Source: a virus. Taken from it: a DNA stretch of 26,309 nt. How positions within the stretch are numbered: position 1 is the first letter of the stretch; each line of letters begins with the position of its first letter. Position numbers and translations under genes: made by a program. A model generated the notes under the pieces. The model was not told where the DNA came from. It searched no databases and saw only the letters and a list, made by a program, of their open reading frames with translations. This document shows, in pieces, positions 23,421 to 26,309 of the stretch. The stretch is from IMG/VR virus record IMGVR_UViG_3300031227_000357, positions 1 through 26,309 of that record; one strand, 5' to 3'.

Positions 23421-24083
23421 ATGGAAATTGATAAGATCCACAACATGGACTGTCTGGAATTCATGAAGACCTTGCCGGACAACTGTATCGATCTAGTTCT
23501 GACAGACCCGCCGTACGGGATAGGGGCGTACTCTAATGGCACAATGGGCGGCGGAGTTTTAGCGAAACAATCCAAGTTTGAGGCGACAGGGTGGGATTCT
23601 CAGATCCCAGATAGGGAGGTTTTTGACGAAATCTTCAGGGTGTCAAGGCACGCTATAATTTTTGGAGGGAACTACTTTGTAGACAGTCTTGCCAATAGTC
23701 CATGCTGGATTGTATGGGACAAAGATAACGGCGACAATAACTTCGCTGATTGCGAATTGGCATGGACAAACTTCAGCACAGCGGTCCGCAAGGTGACGTG
23801 GAAATGGCAAGGTATGTGGCAAGAGCAAATGGGAAGTCTGAAAGAGAAACGACAACACCCCACACAAAAGCCTGTAGGCGTAATGAGGTGGATACTGGAC
23901 AATTACGCGAAACCCACTGATACAATCTTCGACCCATTCATGGGTTCTGGCACAACCGCCATAGCCTGCTACCGCACAAGACGACATTTTATCGGTTGTG
24001 AAATATCAAAGGAGTACTGCGACATAGCCGAGAAGCGTCTACAGGACGAGAAGGATAAGCTTGGATTGTTTGGGGGCGAATAA
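23421..24083 (+). CDS. DNA adenine-N6 methyltransferase, beta class
   Basis: DPPY at 29-32 (LVLTDPPYGIG), then HPTQKP at 146-151 and DPFMGSGTT at 171-179 give the motif order IV, then I, of the beta class, as in orphan N6-adenine methylases; DPPY favours adenine N6 over cytosine N4. At 220 residues it is a compact enzyme with a short target-recognition region (about 35-75, and 100-140). No restriction gene is next to it, so it is probably an orphan methylase that shields phage DNA from host restriction or marks its promoters. The ATG follows the previous stop with no gap, and the next gene starts after three bases. Confidence 0.92.
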   Translation: MEIDKIHNMDCLEFMKTLPDNCIDLVLTDPPYGIGAYSNGTMGGGVLAKQSKFEATGWDSQIPDREVFDEIFRVSRHAIIFGGNYFVDSLANSPCWIVWDKDNGDNNFADCELAWTNFSTAVRKVTWKWQGMWQEQMGSLKEKRQHPTQKPVGVMRWILDNYAKPTDTIFDPFMGSGTTAIACYRTRRHFIGCEISKEYCDIAEKRLQDEKDKLGLFGGE

Positions 24084-24085
24084 AG

Positions 24086-24328
24086 ATGAAATTGAATGAC
24101 AGGATAGAGGTTGTATGGATTGACTACGCACATACAGCCTCTTGGGTTGACGAGATCGACCTTCATCCCAAAGATATAATATGCTCTTCAATGGGCTATT
24201 TCTACGCTGAGACCAAAACGCTCTTGATTATGAGTGCCATGCGTGGGCTTAACGATACGCAGCGTGACGCAATATGGATACCGAAGGGAATGATTAAAGA
24301 GATTAGAAATTTAGGAGTGATTAAATGA
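24086..24328 (+). CDS. Small phage hypothetical protein, 80 aa
   Basis: The 80 residues begin LNDRIEVVWIDYAHTASWVDE, with a strand holding an aspartate and an aromatic, then GYFYAETKTLLIMSAMRG and IWIPKGMIKEIRNLG. I recognise this V.W.D......W...GY...E......IPK.MI pattern as that of short conserved phage proteins of unknown role. The start lies three bases after the methylase stop and its end shares ATGA (24325-24328) with the metallophosphoesterase, so the three are translated as a unit. No membrane segment. Confidence 0.75.
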   Translation: MKLNDRIEVVWIDYAHTASWVDEIDLHPKDIICSSMGYFYAETKTLLIMSAMRGLNDTQRDAIWIPKGMIKEIRNLGVIK

Positions 24329-24990
24329 GTCGAGTCATGGTAATTCCCGACATACACTTGCCGGTTGCCCACGAGATGGCACTGGATTTTTGCGTTGATG
24401 TATACAATAAATATTCATGTGACACGGTAGTTTTTATTGGAGATATAGTAGACCACCATGCTATTTCATTTCACACCAAAAATCCCAATTGTCCATCCGC
24501 AGCATACGAATACGACATGGTAAGGGAGGAATTAAACGAGTGGCGGGACACATTCCCAGACGCCACTGTAACTATTGGCAACCACGACAACAGGCCACAG
24601 CGTCTTGCCGAGGATATAGGAGTACCGGACGTTTACCTGCGGGACCTGGCAGAGGTTTGGGAAACCCCAGGCTGGAACTGGGTATACTCTACCGTGATCG
24701 ATGATGCGTACTACTTTCATGGCATGGGCGGGGGCAAGACGCCGGCGATCAATAAAGCCAACACGATGGGGATGTCCGTGGTCATGGGGCACGTACATAG
24801 CGTGTCAGGCGTACACTGGGGGGCGGGACCTACAAGGAGGTGGTTTGGTATGGACGTTGGGTGTCTTATTAACAATGAGGCTTGGCAGTTCGCGTACGGC
24901 AAGCACATGACCAAGAAGCCGATCCTGTCCTGCGGGGTAGTGATTGACGGCATACCCTACCACGAAATCATGCCATGCGAGAAGTACTAA
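24325..24990 (+). CDS. Calcineurin-like metallophosphoesterase
   Basis: All metal-binding motifs of the family are visible in 221 residues: DIH (D9, H11), GD (39-40) with VDHH, GNHD (85-88), FHG (131-133) and GHVHS (155-159). Such phage enzymes cleave phosphodiester bonds in nucleotides or nucleic acid, using two metal ions; the true substrate cannot be read from the sequence. It shares ATGA with the gene before and GGAG (24313-24316) is its ribosome binding site. It is the last gene of the nucleotide and DNA cassette, after which about 590 bases have no convincing gene. Confidence 0.9.
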   Translation: MSRVMVIPDIHLPVAHEMALDFCVDVYNKYSCDTVVFIGDIVDHHAISFHTKNPNCPSAAYEYDMVREELNEWRDTFPDATVTIGNHDNRPQRLAEDIGVPDVYLRDLAEVWETPGWNWVYSTVIDDAYYFHGMGGGKTPAINKANTMGMSVVMGHVHSVSGVHWGAGPTRRWFGMDVGCLINNEAWQFAYGKHMTKKPILSCGVVIDGIPYHEIMPCEKY

Positions 24991-25079
24991 TCTTTACAAT
25001 ATACGTCCCTGAAACGTAAACCATAAATAACAATACATGTAAATTAGTAACCTGATGCACAAAATACAAGGGTAATTAC

Positions 25080-25142
25080 GCCCGAACGGGCATGAAATAT
25101 GGTGACTTTCCCAGAAGTGCAACATTTCCTATGTAGGAAAAT
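25080..25142 (+). promoter_or_regulatory. Noncoding stretch with two palindromes after the metallophosphoesterase
   Basis: GCCC and GGGC (25080-25091, GAAC loop) make one small hairpin; TTTCCTA (25125-25131) and TAGGAAA (25134-25140) make a near-perfect palindrome with two bases between. No T-run follows either. The stretch from 24991 to 25359 has no convincing coding frame. Such palindromes upstream of a promoter are often protein binding sites; here that is inference. Confidence 0.45.
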
Positions 25143-25162
25143 CGGTGTATTCAAGAATAGCC

Positions 25163-25216
25163 GTCACAAAAAGTCATACATATATGTGACAAAACCTTGA
25201 CACTTGTACATAAGTG
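25163..25216 (+). promoter_or_regulatory. Operator-like palindrome pair
   Basis: GTCACA (25163-25168) and TGTGAC (25185-25190) are perfect inverted arms, and within them GTCATACATATATGTGAC (25173-25190) is itself a 7-of-9 palindrome. CACTT and AAGTG (25201-25216, core GTACAT) follow. All lie 30-85 bases before the -35 box at 25248. A dimeric repressor or activator could bind; the regulator is not in this window. Confidence 0.5.
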
Positions 25217-25247
25217 TATAGACTTTCGCACATTTTTAATTTTCTAC

Positions 25248-25276
25248 TTGACAAACAATAAAACGTGGTGTATGGT
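25248..25276 (+). promoter_or_regulatory. Sigma70-like promoter for the structured RNA and 25583 gene
   Basis: TTGACA (25248-25253), a 17-base spacer and TATGGT (25271-25276) followed by TTAA. The -35 is perfect, the -10 weak (4 of 6). Transcription would start near 25284, about 300 bases before the next coding gene, leaving a very long leader that holds the group I-like RNA. Confidence 0.65.
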
Positions 25277-25368
25277 TTAATCATTCAGAGACTAAGATTA
25301 GACAATTGAGTGCAGCATAACCGAAAATACAAAGCATTTTTAATAACGAAAAAAGAGCTATGATTATG

Positions 25369-25559
25369 AAGAGGCGACATAAAGGCACATACCGAGGTTG
25401 CAAGGGTGTCACGACTTGCATGTGCCTGCTAAGTGGACTAAAGACTAACGGCTAGGCTTCTTACACAGATCAGAACTACATAAGGTTATAATATAAAAAG
25501 CTCTAACCTTTGTTTTAACGCTGGTGGATATAGTCCATTAGGAAACTCGGTACGCCCAG
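25369..25559 (+). ncRNA. Group I intron-like ribozyme core in a long leader
   Basis: Helices occur in the canonical order of a group I intron. P3: AAGAGGC 25369-25375 with GCTTCTT 25456-25462 (one G-U). P4/P5: GGCACAT 25384-25390 with ATGTGCC 25420-25426, enclosing GCAAG 25400-25404 and CTTGC 25415-25419. P7: GACTA 25443-25447 with TAGTC 25531-25535 (TGGACTA 25434-25440 is an alternative partner for TAGTCCA). P8: ATCAG 25469-25473 with CTGGT 25521-25525, extended by AAGGTTA 25482-25488 and TAACCTT 25504-25510. The stretch AAAGACTAACGGC and GGATATAGTCC (25526-25536) are like the R and S consensus elements of group I introns. P6, P1 and both splice sites are not resolved; 25559 is only one possible terminal G. 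No endonuclease gene and no split gene are seen. Called by eye. Confidence 0.55.
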
Positions 25560-25582
25560 ATATTTTGAAAGGAAGAATAACC

Positions 25583-25801
25583 ATGAAGCGTAAAGACTAC
25601 TTAAAGCTATTTGTCAGTTATTGCAAAGCATACCACATCTACTATGCCGTGTGCGGTGATGGGGTGATTGATGATGTGTGCTTTTGTGACGAAGAAGACG
25701 AAGAGTTTTGGCCCAACATACCCTTCGGTAGCAAGGCGGCCTACGATTGGCTACTAAGGACGCACAAAGAAATACTGTTAGCACTAATTTATCAGAAATG
25801 A
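25583..25801 (+). CDS. Small acidic hypothetical protein, 72 aa
   Basis: ATG 25583 follows the strong site GAAAGGAAG (25567-25575). The protein begins basic (MKRKDYLKLF), has three cysteines (C14, C24, C33), a strongly acidic middle (CDEEDEEFW) and a helical end (KAAYDWLLRTHKEILLALIY). It is the first coding gene after the promoter at 25248 and the structured RNA, so that RNA may control it. No family recognised; acidic small phage proteins often bind host DNA-binding proteins, but nothing here shows that. Confidence 0.7.
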   Translation: MKRKDYLKLFVSYCKAYHIYYAVCGDGVIDDVCFCDEEDEEFWPNIPFGSKAAYDWLLRTHKEILLALIYQK

Positions 25802-25839
25802 TATATATAATAAATTTTCATAAAAAACCAAAATAGAAT

Positions 25840-25867
25840 TTGACTTTGTATAAACCTGATGTAAACT
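25840..25867 (+). promoter_or_regulatory. Sigma70-like promoter before the last gene
   Basis: TTGACT (25840-25845), 16 bases, TAAACT (25862-25867), then TAATATAT. It lies about 75 bases before the gene at 25944 in an AT-rich 142-base gap that holds no other clear signal. Confidence 0.55.
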
Positions 25868-25943
25868 TAATATATAAGAAGACAAGGTAGTGTCGTCAAG
25901 AAACTAGTAAAAGACAAACTTGAATCATTGAAAGGGAAATAGG

Positions 25944-26309
25944 ATGGATATTAAAGAAGCGTACAAAGTAATGCAAGAAGCAAGTGGGATCAAGGTTGGC
26001 GACACGGTTAAGTTGCTAAGGCATTTCGGTAGGTATGAAATGGGAAGTAGTGCTATCGCTAGTAATGGAGCAGGAGCAAAGCGAACAGACGTAAACTATG
26101 TCCTTAGAAACAAATCTCAAGGGAATGTTATAGACACCAGGGATAATGATGTGACTGTAAAATTTAAAGGTGTGGGTTCTAACTGGCAATTTCCATTCTT
26201 CGCCCTTGAGGTAGTAGAATCGGCCAAAGTAATTGAGGTTCGTTATATCTGCGATGGCAAGGACGTAACAGATAAGCTATCGCACGAAACCAAGAGATCA
26301 TTGAAGTAG
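25944..26309 (+). CDS. Hypothetical protein with SH3-like segment, 121 aa
   Basis: ATG 25944 follows GAAAGGGAAATAGG (25930-25943). Residues 14-72 run GIKVGDTVKLLRHFG...VLRNKSQGNVIDTRDNDVTVKFKGVG..WQFPFFALEVVE, which looks like a small beta-barrel (SH3-like or KOW-like) with alternate strands and a final FPFFALEV. The C-terminal part (ICDGKDVTDKLSHETKRSL) is helical. It has its own promoter-like sequence at 25840 and ends with TAG at the last base of the window, so it is complete. The role is unknown; barrel proteins of this kind bind peptides or nucleic acid. Confidence 0.7.
   Translation: MDIKEAYKVMQEASGIKVGDTVKLLRHFGRYEMGSSAIASNGAGAKRTDVNYVLRNKSQGNVIDTRDNDVTVKFKGVGSNWQFPFFALEVVESAKVIEVRYICDGKDVTDKLSHETKRSLK

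Noticed and set aside
25158-25164. TAGCCGT complementary to ACGGCTA at 25448-25454 as a long-range helix of the RNA
   Set aside because: It lies upstream of the likely transcription start near 25284, so it would not be in that RNA; seven bases can match by chance.
25197-25222. TTGACA ... TATAGA as an extra promoter
   Set aside because: The spacer is only 14 bases; the promoter at 25248 is better, and the palindrome CACTT/AAGTG explains the bases between.
25360-25455. 31-codon frame (MIMKRRHKGTYRGC...) over the structured RNA
   Set aside because: No ribosome binding site, and the bases are better explained by helices P3 to P7 of the group I-like RNA.
1-26309. Diversity-generating retroelement, tRNA genes, CRISPR array, insertion sequences or integrase
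   Set aside because: The BPP-1-like head genes prompted a look for a reverse transcriptase and template/variable repeats; none was seen. No cloverleaf, repeat-spacer array, transposase or integrase motif was found by eye.

Overview
The window is part of a double-stranded DNA tailed-phage genome (Caudoviricetes, short-tailed 'podovirus' type). Every confident gene lies on the + strand, packed tightly with many start/stop overlaps of 1-10 bases. The head module runs portal, Bbp19-like protein, scaffold, major capsid, small cement-like protein, which is the order known from Bordetella phage BPP-1. The tail and ejection genes that follow are T7-like in kind: adaptor, nozzle, then gp13-, gp14-, gp15- and gp16-like internal virion proteins. 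No phage RNA polymerase, integrase, repressor or tRNA is visible here. The promoters I can see are sigma70-type, so host RNA polymerase probably transcribes this region. The host cannot be named from the sequence.

Layout. (1) 1-1600: small accessory genes. They include a protein with a C-terminal Tad2-like (DUF2829, Thoeris anti-defence) domain at 619-1068 and a shorter protein at 1254-1574 that may carry a diverged copy. (2) 1620-3200: large terminase. (3) 3201-4291: a free-standing unit made of a near-perfect promoter, a right-handed beta-helix protein and a terminator-like hairpin. (4) 4312-8627: head genes closed by a second hairpin. (5) 8646-21317: adaptor, nozzle (apparently split into two genes by an inserted small gene) and four ejection/internal virion genes. 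(6) 21330-24990: a small membrane protein, a permuted papain-like amidase/peptidase, and a nucleotide/DNA cassette of dNMP kinase, 2-deoxyribosyltransferase-like protein, beta-class adenine methyltransferase and metallophosphoesterase. (7) 24991-26309: a noncoding regulatory stretch with palindromes and a promoter, a structured RNA whose helices fall in the order of a group I intron core, then two small hypothetical genes.

How they work together. The terminase packages DNA through the portal into a shell of capsid and cement-like protein built on the scaffold. Adaptor and nozzle close the head, and the 14/15/16-like proteins would be ejected to carry DNA across the cell envelope. The late accessory genes would adjust nucleotide pools, methylate the DNA and possibly open the cell wall. 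The Tad2-like gene would counter host NAD-derived immune signalling.

The most unusual points are the group I-like RNA core with no recognisable split gene or homing endonuclease, the Tad2-like genes beside the terminase, the separately transcribed beta-helix gene, and the split nozzle.
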